Assembly (NCBI GenBank): GCA_016219375.1
Contig: JACRNC010000003.1
Coordinates: 124,001-188,000, forward strand
DNA from: Burkholderiales bacterium
Lineage (GTDB): Bacteria; Pseudomonadota; Gammaproteobacteria; Burkholderiales; Burkholderiaceae_C
Direction of reading: 5' to 3'
Length of the DNA: 64,000 nucleotides
Numbering within the stretch: the first letter of the stretch is position 1; every line of letters begins with the position of its first letter. A program made the position numbers and the translations under genes. The notes beneath the pieces were generated by a model that saw nothing but the letters and a program-made list of their open reading frames with translations, was not told the DNA's origin and did not search any database. Positions 31,713 through 40,341 of this stretch are shown piece by piece.

Positions 31713-34700
31713 ACGGCCTCCGCGTGGCGTTCGCGCCGGGCGGCGGCGGACGCTGCCGTATGAGCCGCATGATGAGCCGCACCGTGGGCCGCCCCTTGGG
31801 CCGCACCATGGGCCGCACCATGGGCCGCCGCATCATCTGCAGCCGACGTCGCATCCGAAACGGCACCCGGCCCGGGCGCGGCCGCATCCGGCCCGCCGAC
31901 CACCAGGGTGGGCAGGCTGGTGCCGCGCAGGCCGTTGCCGCCGCCGGGCGAGCCGGCTGCACCAGAGGCGCCGGCATCGGCGCTGCCCGCCTGGCTGATG
32001 ATGCGCAGCTGCACCGCCACGCTCAGCCCGTCGGCTGACCAGCGCAGCTCGTGCGTGGTGGCGTCCACCTTGCGCCGCTGGGCCGCGCCGATCATCTTCT
32101 CCAGGCCGAAGCGGCCGGGCTCGATGAAGAAGTCCACGCTGCGGCCGTCGAAGGTCACGCCGCGGATGCGCACGCCTGGCTGGCCGGCGCTGCTGGGCCA
32201 GGTGAAGTTGGTCCAGGCGGCCTGCGTGTTGCGAAAGCGCAGGAGCTGGCCGTCGATCTCCACGCTGTACTCGGTCAGGCCGGGCGCGGGCAGCGGCAGG
32301 ATCTGGAAGACCGTCTGCGGCTGCTCACTGGCTGCCGCACCGCCGGCCGCTGCGGCCCCGCCCACCGGCGCCACCCAGGCAGGGAAGCCCGCGGTGAAGG
32401 CCGGCGACAGGCGCACGCCGCGGTCGGCCCAGGTGCGGGCGGTGAGCACGTCGCCGCGGCGCACGACCAGCGGGCCCAGCGTCTTGTCGGTGAAGCGGGC
32501 GATGGCGCCGTCGCTGCCGAATACCGCCGCGATCTCCGCCGGTGCGGCTTCGATCTTGGCGCCGGCATTGAACGGGTACTTGTCGGCCAGCGTGCGCTGG
32601 AAGGGCTCCAGCACCTGCGCGGTCCACACGCGGTTGATCTCGGCCTCGGCCGGCGCGATGGTCACTGCCCAGGCCTGCATCAGCGGACGCACCAGCAGCG
32701 GCCGCAGGGTGGCGCGGGCGCGGTCGCTCATGCCCACCAGCATCTGCTCATCGACCAGCCGCAGCGCGTCGGCCAGCTCCGAGCCGTTGCCCTCCAGCGT
32801 CTGCTGCATCAGCTTGTGCGCGGCGGGGCCGGCGTCGCCCTGGGTCTTGATCTGGTTGTAGCGGGTGCGCACCTTGGAGAGCATCTCCAGGTAGCTGCGC
32901 ATCAGCGTGGGTGCGTTGTCGCGGTTGATCATCAGCCGGCCCAGCGCCTCGAACTCGCGGCCGATCGGGCCCATCGGGATGCCCTTGCCGTCGCCGGTGA
33001 CGTTGATGTTGACGTTGGCCTGCGAGGGCGTGCCGCGCATCAGCGTCTGCTTGATCCAGGCGAAGAAGCCCTGCTGCGCCTTGGCCAGCTGGGCGTTGAC
33101 GAGCGACGGGTTGTCCCAGGAGGTCTCGTCGTAGAGCGTCTGCATCAGCTTGCCGATGGGCGAGGCGGCCGGGTCGCCCAGGCGGTTCATGCGCTGCACC
33201 GCGTCGTCGAAGGACGCGAACTCGGCCACGCTGACGCCCTGCATGAACTTCTGCCACTCGGCGACGTACTCGGTCTTGTACATCTGCGTGAGCGTCTTCT
33301 GCACCTGCTCGGGGCTGCCTTCGAGCGTCAGGTCGTCGCGCAGCGAGGTCTTGAGCACCCAGTCGTCGGCCTGCAGGTCCTTGTAGGCCGCGTCCTTGAT
33401 GGCGCCCTGCACGTACTCCTGCCAGGCGCGGCGGGTGAAGGCGCCGGAGATGGCATGGCTGCCGGCCACCAGGGTCTTGTCGTCGCCGACGATGTTGGCC
33501 ACGGTGACCGGTGCGAAGCGCGTGGCCGCGCGGGCCTTGATCTCGGCATAGACCCGCTCGCGCGCCGGCATGCCGCGCACCACGCGGCGCAGGTTCTCAC
33601 GCGTCTGGTCCAGCACGGCGAGGTTGCTCTCCACCTGCGGGAAGTCGGGCTGTGCCAGCTGCGTGACGGCGAACGACAGGATGGCCTCGGCGCGGCGGAT
33701 CATCTCCTCGCGCGGCATGCTGCCGCGGTTGGCCTCCAGCCACTCGCGCCAGAAGCGGGTGAGCTGGTCGCTCAGGTGGCCGGCCTCCAGGCGCTGGCGG
33801 TCGGCCAGCATCAGGTAGGTCTTGAGCGCGTTGTAGGCGTCCGTGACGTTGGTGGCCGATGCGGCGACGTAGGGGGTGGCGGGCGCGCCCGCCGATGGGC
33901 CGCCCGCCTGCGCGGTGGCGCCGGCCGCCATCGCCTGGGGCAGCGCGGGCAGGGACGCGGCCCCGGCCGATCCAGCGGCAGCCGGTGAGAGGGCAGCCGG
34001 CATCACGCCCGCTGCATCGGCCGGCGTGGCGGCGGCGGTGCGGATCTCCGACCCCTGAGGCTTGAGCTCGCCGGCATGGGCGTTGACCTCGCGCAGATAG
34101 GCCTCGATGGAGCGCGCGGCGGGCTGCAGCATCACCTCGCGCAGGCCGGCGAAGTACTCCGTGCGCACCTTGGCCTCCAGCGCATCGCCCTGGTAGAGGC
34201 CCAGGGACAGGGCCAGCGGGCGGTCGTCGCGCCAGCGCTGCAGCTGCTGCAGCCGGTCCTGCAGGATCTCCAGCGCCTCCAGGCGCGACGCGAGCTCCGG
34301 CCGGCCCTGCTGCAGCCGCACCACCTTGTCGAAGTCGGCCTGCACATTGGCCACCAGCTGGCGATTGCCCAGCGTGGACCAGGTCCAGCCGGCCAGCAGC
34401 AGGCCCAGCAGGGCCACGCTGCCGAAGAAGGTGGCATAGCGCAGCCGGGTCTTGGCCCGGCTGGTGTACTGCCGCACCAGGTTCTTGTCCGCGAAGATCA
34501 CGCGGGAGAACAGGTGGTTGAGGAAGAAGCCGGTCTGGCTGTAGACCGCGGCACTCGCCGGCTCGCTGGGCTCGGCCAGGCCGAAGCGATGGGCCACGCG
34601 CTCGCTGGAGCGGTTGGTGGACACGCCCTCCTGAACCGCGCTGGTGAAGTAGAAGCCGCGGAAGACCGGGCGGAACTGGTAGGGGTTGTCCTCGAACAGC

Positions 34701-35749
34701 GTGGTGATGAAGGTGCGCAGCGCGGGCTTGAGCGTGGCGAACTCCAGCGGAAAGGTCAGCACGCCCGGCGGCACGGCCTCGCCGCGGCGCATGGACAGGC
34801 TGACCACGGAGGACTCCTTGAGGCCCTCGTAGAGCTCGTCGAAGTGGCGGTCGAACTGCGCCACTGCATCGCCGCCGGCGGCGTCGTAGGGCAGGGTCGC
34901 GCCCCAGACCCGGTCGCGCTCGTCGCGGTCGCGGTCCATGAAGAACTCGGCGAAGCCGGCGATCAGGTCGGCCTTGGTGAAGACCACGTACACCGGCGGG
35001 AAGATCTCCAGCTGCTCGGTGATCTCCTGCACGCGCTGGCGCAGCTGCTTGGCCAGCTCGATGGCGAACTCCGGCCGGTTGTTGCCCAGCTCGGCGAGGC
35101 TGGCGGCGATGACGATGCCGTTGACCGGCGCCTTGGGCCGGTGCTTCTTGAGCAGGCCGAGGAAGCCGCGCCATTCCTCGCGGTCTTCTTCTTCCACCGA
35201 GTAGCGGCCGGCGGTGTCCAGCAGGATGCCTTCGGTCGTGAAGAACCAGTCGCAGTGCCGCGTGCCGCCTATGCCCTGGATGATGCTGCCGGTGTTGTCG
35301 GCAAACGGAAAGCGCAGGCCCGACTTGACGATGGCCGAGCTCTTGCCGGCCGCCGGGTTGCCGATGACCATGTACCAGGGCAGCTCGTAGAGCGCGGCCG
35401 AGCCGGACGTCTCGCCGAGCTTGGATGTCTTGATGGTCTTGATGGCCTCCTGCATGCGCGTGCGCAGGGCCTCGATCTCGGCGCGGCGGTCGGCCGCAGC
35501 GCCCTTGACCGCAGCATCGGCCTGCTGCTCGATCACCGCCTCGAACTGCCCGGCCGCACGGCGCGCGCGCCAGCGCTTGACGCCCCAGACGATCAGCCAG
35601 GCCAGCAGGCACAGGCCCAGAGCCACGCCCACCCAGATCATGGCCAGCTGCAGCGTGCTGGCCCCGACGAAGAGGAAGGCCGCCAGCGCGGCGAAGCCCA
35701 GGACGGTGAGCGTGCGGGCGTCGAGGAGGAAGTCGCGGATGCGGCTCAT
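31709..35749 (-). CDS. tssM: Type VI secretion system membrane subunit TssM (IcmF)
   Basis: ELPWYMVIGNPAAGKSSAIVKSGLRFPFADNTG...GTRHCDWFFTTEGILLDTAGRYSVEEEDREEWRGFLGLLKKHRPKAPVNGIVIAASLAELG; two N-terminal TMs plus one central TM. Confidence 0.97.
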   Translation of the reverse strand: MSRIRDFLLDARTLTVLGFAALAAFLFVGASTLQLAMIWVGVALGLCLLAWLIVWGVKRWRARRAAGQFEAVIEQQADAAVKGAAADRRAEIEALRTRMQEAIKTIKTSKLGETSGSAALYELPWYMVIGNPAAGKSSAIVKSGLRFPFADNTGSIIQGIGGTRHCDWFFTTEGILLDTAGRYSVEEEDREEWRGFLGLLKKHRPKAPVNGIVIAASLAELGNNRPEFAIELAKQLRQRVQEITEQLEIFPPVYVVFTKADLIAGFAEFFMDRDRDERDRVWGATLPYDAAGGDAVAQFDRHFDELYEGLKESSVVSLSMRRGEAVPPGVLTFPLEFATLKPALRTFITTLFEDNPYQFRPVFRGFYFTSAVQEGVSTNRSSERVAHRFGLAEPSEPASAAVYSQTGFFLNHLFSRVIFADKNLVRQYTSRAKTRLRYATFFGSVALLGLLLAGWTWSTLGNRQLVANVQADFDKVVRLQQGRPELASRLEALEILQDRLQQLQRWRDDRPLALSLGLYQGDALEAKVRTEYFAGLREVMLQPAARSIEAYLREVNAHAGELKPQGSEIRTAAATPADAAGVMPAALSPAAAGSAGAASLPALPQAMAAGATAQAGGPSAGAPATPYVAASATNVTDAYNALKTYLMLADRQRLEAGHLSDQLTRFWREWLEANRGSMPREEMIRRAEAILSFAVTQLAQPDFPQVESNLAVLDQTRENLRRVVRGMPARERVYAEIKARAATRFAPVTVANIVGDDKTLVAGSHAISGAFTRRAWQEYVQGAIKDAAYKDLQADDWVLKTSLRDDLTLEGSPEQVQKTLTQMYKTEYVAEWQKFMQGVSVAEFASFDDAVQRMNRLGDPAASPIGKLMQTLYDETSWDNPSLVNAQLAKAQQGFFAWIKQTLMRGTPSQANVNINVTGDGKGIPMGPIGREFEALGRLMINRDNAPTLMRSYLEMLSKVRTRYNQIKTQGDAGPAAHKLMQQTLEGNGSELADALRLVDEQMLVGMSDRARATLRPLLVRPLMQAWAVTIAPAEAEINRVWTAQVLEPFQRTLADKYPFNAGAKIEAAPAEIAAVFGSDGAIARFTDKTLGPLVVRRGDVLTARTWADRGVRLSPAFTAGFPAWVAPVGGAAAAGGAAASEQPQTVFQILPLPAPGLTEYSVEIDGQLLRFRNTQAAWTNFTWPSSAGQPGVRIRGVTFDGRSVDFFIEPGRFGLEKMIGAAQRRKVDATTHELRWSADGLSVAVQLRIISQAGSADAGASGAAGSPGGGNGLRGTSLPTLVVGGPDAAAPGPGAVSDATSAADDAAAHGAAHGAAQGAAHGAAHHAAHTAASAAARRERHAEAV
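31759..31831 (-). repeat. 12-bp minisatellite within the 3' end of tssM
   Basis: Units atgagccgcacc/gtgggccgcccc/ttgggccgcacc/atgggccgcacc/atgggccgccgc encode AAHGAAHGAAQGAAHGAAHHAAH. Confidence 0.85.
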
Positions 35750-35904
35750 GGTGCGGGCGGTACAGCAGGCAAGTGGGTGGCGGGCAGGGGCGGTGGTTCA
35801 GCCAGGCATCAGGCCGGGACGCAGGGGGCGGCAGCCGGGTCGGCGGGCATCGGGCCGGCCTGGGGGTGGCATCGGATGGCGGGCATGCGGCAAGACGGGC
35901 GTGC

Positions 35905-37701
35905 TCACGCCGTGACGGCCGTACGGGGCGCCAGGGCGGCGTCGTTCGTGGCGTTTGAGGGGGCGTTTGACGGCGCGGCGGGCGCAGCCGGTGCAAGCAC
36001 CAGGGCGGCGCGCTCCAGCGGGTCGTGCACGGTGAAGACGAAGGCCGGCTCGGCACGCTCGCGCACCAGGCGGCTGGCCAGCGCGATGGCCAGCAGGGCG
36101 CGCGGCAGGCCGACATCGCCCAGGGCCTGGCCGAGGGCGCACACGTCGCCCACCGGGTCCAGCCCCGGCAGGGCGGCCAGCAGGGCCTGCGCGGCCTCGC
36201 CGCTGCGGCTGGGGCGGGTGTCGAGATCGGTGCAGGCCAGCAGCAGCGGCGGGGCGTCGTCGTCCGCGCCGGCGGTGCTGGCGGCCTCATCGGCGGGGCG
36301 TTGCGGCGCCAGGCCGGCGGCTTCCAGCGCCTGGGTGGCGGCCTGCCTGAGCGCAGTGGCTGACACCCGCTGGCCGCCCGCCGGCTGGCTGCGCCGTGCG
36401 ATGACGGGGCGATGCAGGCGCAGCGGCGCCTCGCTGCCGTCGGGCAGGGTCGCTTCGGCGGGCGCCGGCCAGTCGGGCGTGGACAGGAGCAGCGCGACGG
36501 CGGCCTCGCCGGGCACGCGGCCCTCGGGCCGCTCGCCGCTGAACAGCAGGCCGTGCGCCTCCAGCCGGTCCACCCAGTCGGCGCCGATCTGCGACTCGGC
36601 CGCCAGCGCCAGCAGCAGGCCCGGGCGGCCCTCGCGCCGCCAGTTCACCAGGCGCTGGTCGAGCTGCTGCAGCCCCTGCTCCGCCTGGGCGCAGGGCAGC
36701 ACGAGGACGGCGTCCGACAGCGGCAGCTCAGGTAGCGCCGTGGCCAGCCGGCGGGCCAGCCACAGCCGCGCGAGCTGCCGCTCGGCAGAAGTCCAGTCGG
36801 CCGGGGCGAGCAGGCAGATCGCGGCCGTGGGCGTGGCGGCGAAGGTGGGGGCATGGGCGTGGGCGGGGCTGCCTGTGCCGGTTGCGTCGACGGCATGCGC
36901 GGGATGGCCGGTGGCCGCTGCGCTGCGCCGAGCTGCGGCATCGCGTGCCAACGCGAACGCGGGCCGGGCCTCGCCCGTCTCGCTGGCGACCACGAAGCGC
37001 GGCGCCGCCTGGGCCGCGGCCGACAGCTCGCCGCGCCGGCGCTGGGGCTGCAGCGGCTCGGCCAGCACGGCGAAGGCGACCAGGGCCTCGTGCAGCGGCT
37101 GCTCCAGCAGCGCCAGCGCGCGCACGCAGCGCTCGCCCGGCTCTGCGGGGGCCATGCCGGCCGGGTCGCGCGCCTCGCCGCCCGCCCCGTCGGCTGCCAG
37201 CGCGCGGCTCAGGCCATCGAGCTCGGCCTGCACCTCGTCGGCATCCAGACCCGGGCGGCGGGCGGCGAAGACCGGCAGGCCGCGGCTGTCGATCAGCTCG
37301 GCATCCACATCGGGCCGCAGCTCGCCGGCCTGCAGCCCGGCGGACAGCTCGTCCAGGCTGCCCGCCGGGCCGGCCACCGCAGCGGCGGCCCACAGGGCGT
37401 GGGTCCAGCGGCGCTCGGCCTCGGCGGTGGCGGCAGCCGGGTCGTGAGCGGCCTGGCTGCCCGCGTCCACCGGCGCGGCCGGGGCCGGATTGGTGCGGCG
37501 CGCATGCCGCATCAGCGCCCCGGCAAAGGCATACAGCGCCCAGGCCAGCACGCTGAGCGCCGCCGGCAGCAGCACCAGGTGGAAGACGATCTGGTGGTTG
37601 CCCAGCTCGCGGGGCGCGCGCTGCCACTGCCAGATCGTCACGCCCCAGACGAGCGTGGTGACGAGCAGCAGCAAGGCAAGCGCCTTCAGCACCTTGCTCA
37701 T
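35905..37701 (-). CDS. Uncharacterised T6SS-linked membrane protein (598 aa)
   Basis: Two N-terminal TM segments (LKALALLLLVTTLVWGVTIWQW, IVFHLVLLPAALSVLAWALYAFAGALM), then a large domain ending ALGQALGDVGLPRALLAIALASRLVRERAEPAFVFTVHDPLERAALVLAP. Sits between tssM and PAAR. Confidence 0.8.
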   Translation of the reverse strand: MSKVLKALALLLLVTTLVWGVTIWQWQRAPRELGNHQIVFHLVLLPAALSVLAWALYAFAGALMRHARRTNPAPAAPVDAGSQAAHDPAAATAEAERRWTHALWAAAAVAGPAGSLDELSAGLQAGELRPDVDAELIDSRGLPVFAARRPGLDADEVQAELDGLSRALAADGAGGEARDPAGMAPAEPGERCVRALALLEQPLHEALVAFAVLAEPLQPQRRRGELSAAAQAAPRFVVASETGEARPAFALARDAAARRSAAATGHPAHAVDATGTGSPAHAHAPTFAATPTAAICLLAPADWTSAERQLARLWLARRLATALPELPLSDAVLVLPCAQAEQGLQQLDQRLVNWRREGRPGLLLALAAESQIGADWVDRLEAHGLLFSGERPEGRVPGEAAVALLLSTPDWPAPAEATLPDGSEAPLRLHRPVIARRSQPAGGQRVSATALRQAATQALEAAGLAPQRPADEAASTAGADDDAPPLLLACTDLDTRPSRSGEAAQALLAALPGLDPVGDVCALGQALGDVGLPRALLAIALASRLVRERAEPAFVFTVHDPLERAALVLAPAAPAAPSNAPSNATNDAALAPRTAVTA

Positions 37702-37732
37702 GGCCGGGTGGATCGCGAGAGGAGGACTGCGC

Positions 37733-38005
37733 TCAGCCCGCCGTCGTGCTGACGGACTGGCTGGCGATCAGCGTGGCACCGCAGGCGCAGGCATCGCCGT
37801 GGCGGGCGGCCGGCTTACCGTCGATGATGACGGTGGGGTCGCCGCTGACGATGACGGTGGTGCCGCCGTGGCCCTTCTTGGGGCAGGTGACCTTGTCGCC
37901 CACGCGGGCGATGCGGCGGCCGCCGGTGTCGGTGACGGCGGACGCCCCGACGACGGTGCCGCCATGGCTGGTCTTGTCGCCCAGCACGATGAATGGACGG
38001 GCCAT
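37733..38005 (-). CDS. PAAR domain-containing protein (T6SS spike tip)
   Basis: MARPFIVLGDKTSHGGTVVGASAVTDTGGRRIARVGDKVTCPKKGHGGTTVIVSGDPTVIIDGKPAARHGDACACGATLI. Confidence 0.95.
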   Translation of the reverse strand: MARPFIVLGDKTSHGGTVVGASAVTDTGGRRIARVGDKVTCPKKGHGGTTVIVSGDPTVIIDGKPAARHGDACACGATLIASQSVSTTAG

Positions 38006-38124
38006 TCGGCTTCTCCCTGCGATGTCTTCTTGTGGTCGCGGCCGCTCATGGCGGCCGGCCGGTGTGCGCGAGGGCGAGAGTCTATCGACGCGGCCCGCGC
38101 GCGCAGGCCCCGCAGCCGCGCGTG

Positions 38125-39012
38125 TTACTTCTGGTTGCGCGGTATGCCGGCGGCGGCGGGCTGGCCCAGGCGCACATCACGGCGGCGCCACTCCACATGC
38201 CCCAGATCCATCATCTTCCAGCGCCCGCCCCAGGTCAGGCCGACCGACTCGGCCACCTGGCCGTAAAGCTCGTAGCCGCGCATGGCCCAGGGGTCGCGCT
38301 CGCTGATCACGAGCCTGCCGCCGCGCAGGAAGGCGCAGTCCGCGGCCAGGCCGTACTGGTGCCAGCTCTGCCAGGCGCCGGCGCGGGTGACGTGCTCGCC
38401 CATGCCGGCCAGCATGGCCTGTCGCTCGGGGCTGCGCCAGCCCTCCAGCAGCGCCATCTCGTAGCCGTGCTGCTCGCGCATGATCTTGAAGACCAGCAGC
38501 AGGCGCTGCACGAAGTCCGGGTCCATCAGCGCCCACTTGCGGTCGGCCGTGGCCAGCTCGGGGCGCAGGGCCTGGACCTCGGCGGTGACGAAGACCTCAG
38601 GCGGCAGCGGCGGCGGAGGCACGAGCTGCTCGCCGTGCAGGAGGCGGGCGACGTGCTCGTCGGCGGCGCTCGATTGCGCGTCGTCGTAGCCGTCCAGCGT
38701 GAGGTGGCCGCGCAGCGTCCACAGCGTTGCGGCCGGCAGCACCAGCAGCAATGCGGTCAGTGCCAGATGGCGGCGGTGGCGGGCCAGCACGGCGTGCGCG
38801 GCGGCCATGATGCGGGCGCCGCGGCCCAGGCCACCGGCGGCGGTGGACGCGCCGCGCTGCGCGGCCTGCGCCCAGTCGGCCGGCGCCCTGGCGATGCGGC
38901 GTGCGCCCTTACGCAGCCCGGTCTGCAGTCGCGCCCGCCAGGCCGGGAAGACCAGCAGCGCCAGCGCCAGCGCGGCGGCCGTGCCATAGAGCGTGACCAT
39001 CAGCGCCAGCAT
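38125..39012 (-). CDS. M15 family peptidoglycan endopeptidase, membrane anchored, T6SS-associated (TagX-like)
   Basis: ALLEGWRSPERQAML...RAGAWQSWHQYGLAADCAFLRGG...MDLGHVEWR is an M15/VanY-like HxxxxxxD..H arrangement. Two TM segments at N-terminus; next to PAAR. Confidence 0.85.
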   Translation of the reverse strand: MLALMVTLYGTAAALALALLVFPAWRARLQTGLRKGARRIARAPADWAQAAQRGASTAAGGLGRGARIMAAAHAVLARHRRHLALTALLLVLPAATLWTLRGHLTLDGYDDAQSSAADEHVARLLHGEQLVPPPPLPPEVFVTAEVQALRPELATADRKWALMDPDFVQRLLLVFKIMREQHGYEMALLEGWRSPERQAMLAGMGEHVTRAGAWQSWHQYGLAADCAFLRGGRLVISERDPWAMRGYELYGQVAESVGLTWGGRWKMMDLGHVEWRRRDVRLGQPAAAGIPRNQK

Positions 39013-39149
39013 GGGCGCAGCTCCCCTTCATTCGTGTGTAAGTGCGCCCCGGGGGGCGTGAGGTGGCTGCCTACAATCGCCGCCCGCTGCGACGGCCGCC
39101 ATCCGCGCCGCGCCACGAGATCACAAGAATCATCCCGAGGGGGGAGTCC

Positions 39150-40064
39150 TTGAGCACCACGTCCAAGACGGAAGAGCCGGATCACGGCTTCCGGCCCAGC
39201 CTGCTGGCCGACGACGAGCCGGCCGGCGCCGGGGCGCCCGAGGCGGCGCGGATTCTATCGACGGTGCAGACGCGGGGACGACCCGCTCGCGGGGGGCGCA
39301 AGCCCCGCCCCGGCCGCCGCGCAAGCTGGCCGGGCTGGGTCTTCGGCAGCGTGGCGGTGATGGCTGCCGGCGCCATGCTGTGGGGCCTGTGGCAGGCCGC
39401 TGCGCGCCCGGCGCCCACCCGGCTGGCGGTGCGGCCGCCGGTCGGGGCGAGCTCTGCCGCGGCGGCAGGCAGCGCCCGGGTGGCGGACCCGGCTGCGGCT
39501 GGCGCTTCCGCCGCCGTGGCGCAGGCCCCCGCCGTCGCCTCGGGCGTGGTGGCGAGTGCTCATGAGGCGGCTGTCACGCAGCAGACGGCGCAGGCCCAGG
39601 GGCAGGCCGGGCCGAACGAGGCGGCCGGGCAGACTCTGCCCTTGGCATCCACCGCGCCGACGGATCCTTCGTTTACTGCTCCCTCGCCAACCGCTCCATT
39701 TGCGCTGCTCGACGGCGCGCCTCAGGCGGCGACCGTGGCGGCTGCGGCAGCCACCACTCAGGACCGGGCGCCCCATATGGCCTCGTCTGCGCCGGCGGCG
39801 CGCTCCGGCAAGGCCGCGGGCCAGGCCTCGGCCAAGGCCGGCAGCAAGCCCGCTGTCGGCCCAGCCTCCACCAAGGCCTCCAAGGGCACCAAGGCCGTCA
39901 GCAAGGACGCCGGCAATCGATCCACGGCCCCGGCTGCCCGGCCGCCGGCTGCGTCCGAGCGGCTGGCCACGCGCAAGGCCGATCCGGATGTCGAGCTCCT
40001 GGAGGCCGTGATGCGCCACAGCCCCAGGCTGCCGCGCGCGGCGCGGGCGGCGTCCGCGCCCTGA
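39150..40064 (+). CDS. Hypothetical Ala/Pro-rich single-TM protein (TTG start)
   Basis: TTG at 39150 preceded by GAGGGGGGAG. Cytoplasmic N-terminus, TM WVFGSVAVMAAGAMLWGLWQAA, then low-complexity region and basic Lys/Ala-rich segment. Confidence 0.65.
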   Translation: MSTTSKTEEPDHGFRPSLLADDEPAGAGAPEAARILSTVQTRGRPARGGRKPRPGRRASWPGWVFGSVAVMAAGAMLWGLWQAAARPAPTRLAVRPPVGASSAAAAGSARVADPAAAGASAAVAQAPAVASGVVASAHEAAVTQQTAQAQGQAGPNEAAGQTLPLASTAPTDPSFTAPSPTAPFALLDGAPQAATVAAAAATTQDRAPHMASSAPAARSGKAAGQASAKAGSKPAVGPASTKASKGTKAVSKDAGNRSTAPAARPPAASERLATRKADPDVELLEAVMRHSPRLPRAARAASAP

Positions 40065-40091
40065 TCGCCCCGCAGGCGCGTTCAGCCGCGT

Positions 40092-40313
40092 TCAGCGCTT
40101 GCGCCCGAGCTCGCGCAGCGCCTGGCGCACTTCGCGGGCGGCCTCCTGCCGCCGGCGCGCCTTGCTGCTGCCGTGCGCGCCGGCCTTGCGCCGCGCGGCC
40201 GGTGCGACCAGCGGGTTGCGTGGTGCCGGCAGCGGCACGGCGAGCGTCTCGGCCGCCTTGGCGGCGCCGCGGGCGTGGGTCAGGCGGGTCTTGCGGTGGC
40301 GGGCGGAAGGCAT
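40092..40313 (-). CDS. Small basic conserved hypothetical protein (73 aa)
   Basis: MPSARHRKTRLTHARGAAKAAETLAVPLPAPRNPLVAPAARRKAGAHGSSKARRRQEAAREVRQALRELGRKR. Confidence 0.6.
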   Translation of the reverse strand: MPSARHRKTRLTHARGAAKAAETLAVPLPAPRNPLVAPAARRKAGAHGSSKARRRQEAAREVRQALRELGRKR

Positions 40314-40341
40314 GCGGGACTGGGGATCGAAGGCGGCTGAA

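Noticed and set aside
38125-39012. Effector-immunity pair at the M15/PAAR locus
   Set aside because: No candidate immunity gene adjacent; the M15 protein has its own TM anchors, which fits assembly factor better than a secreted effector.
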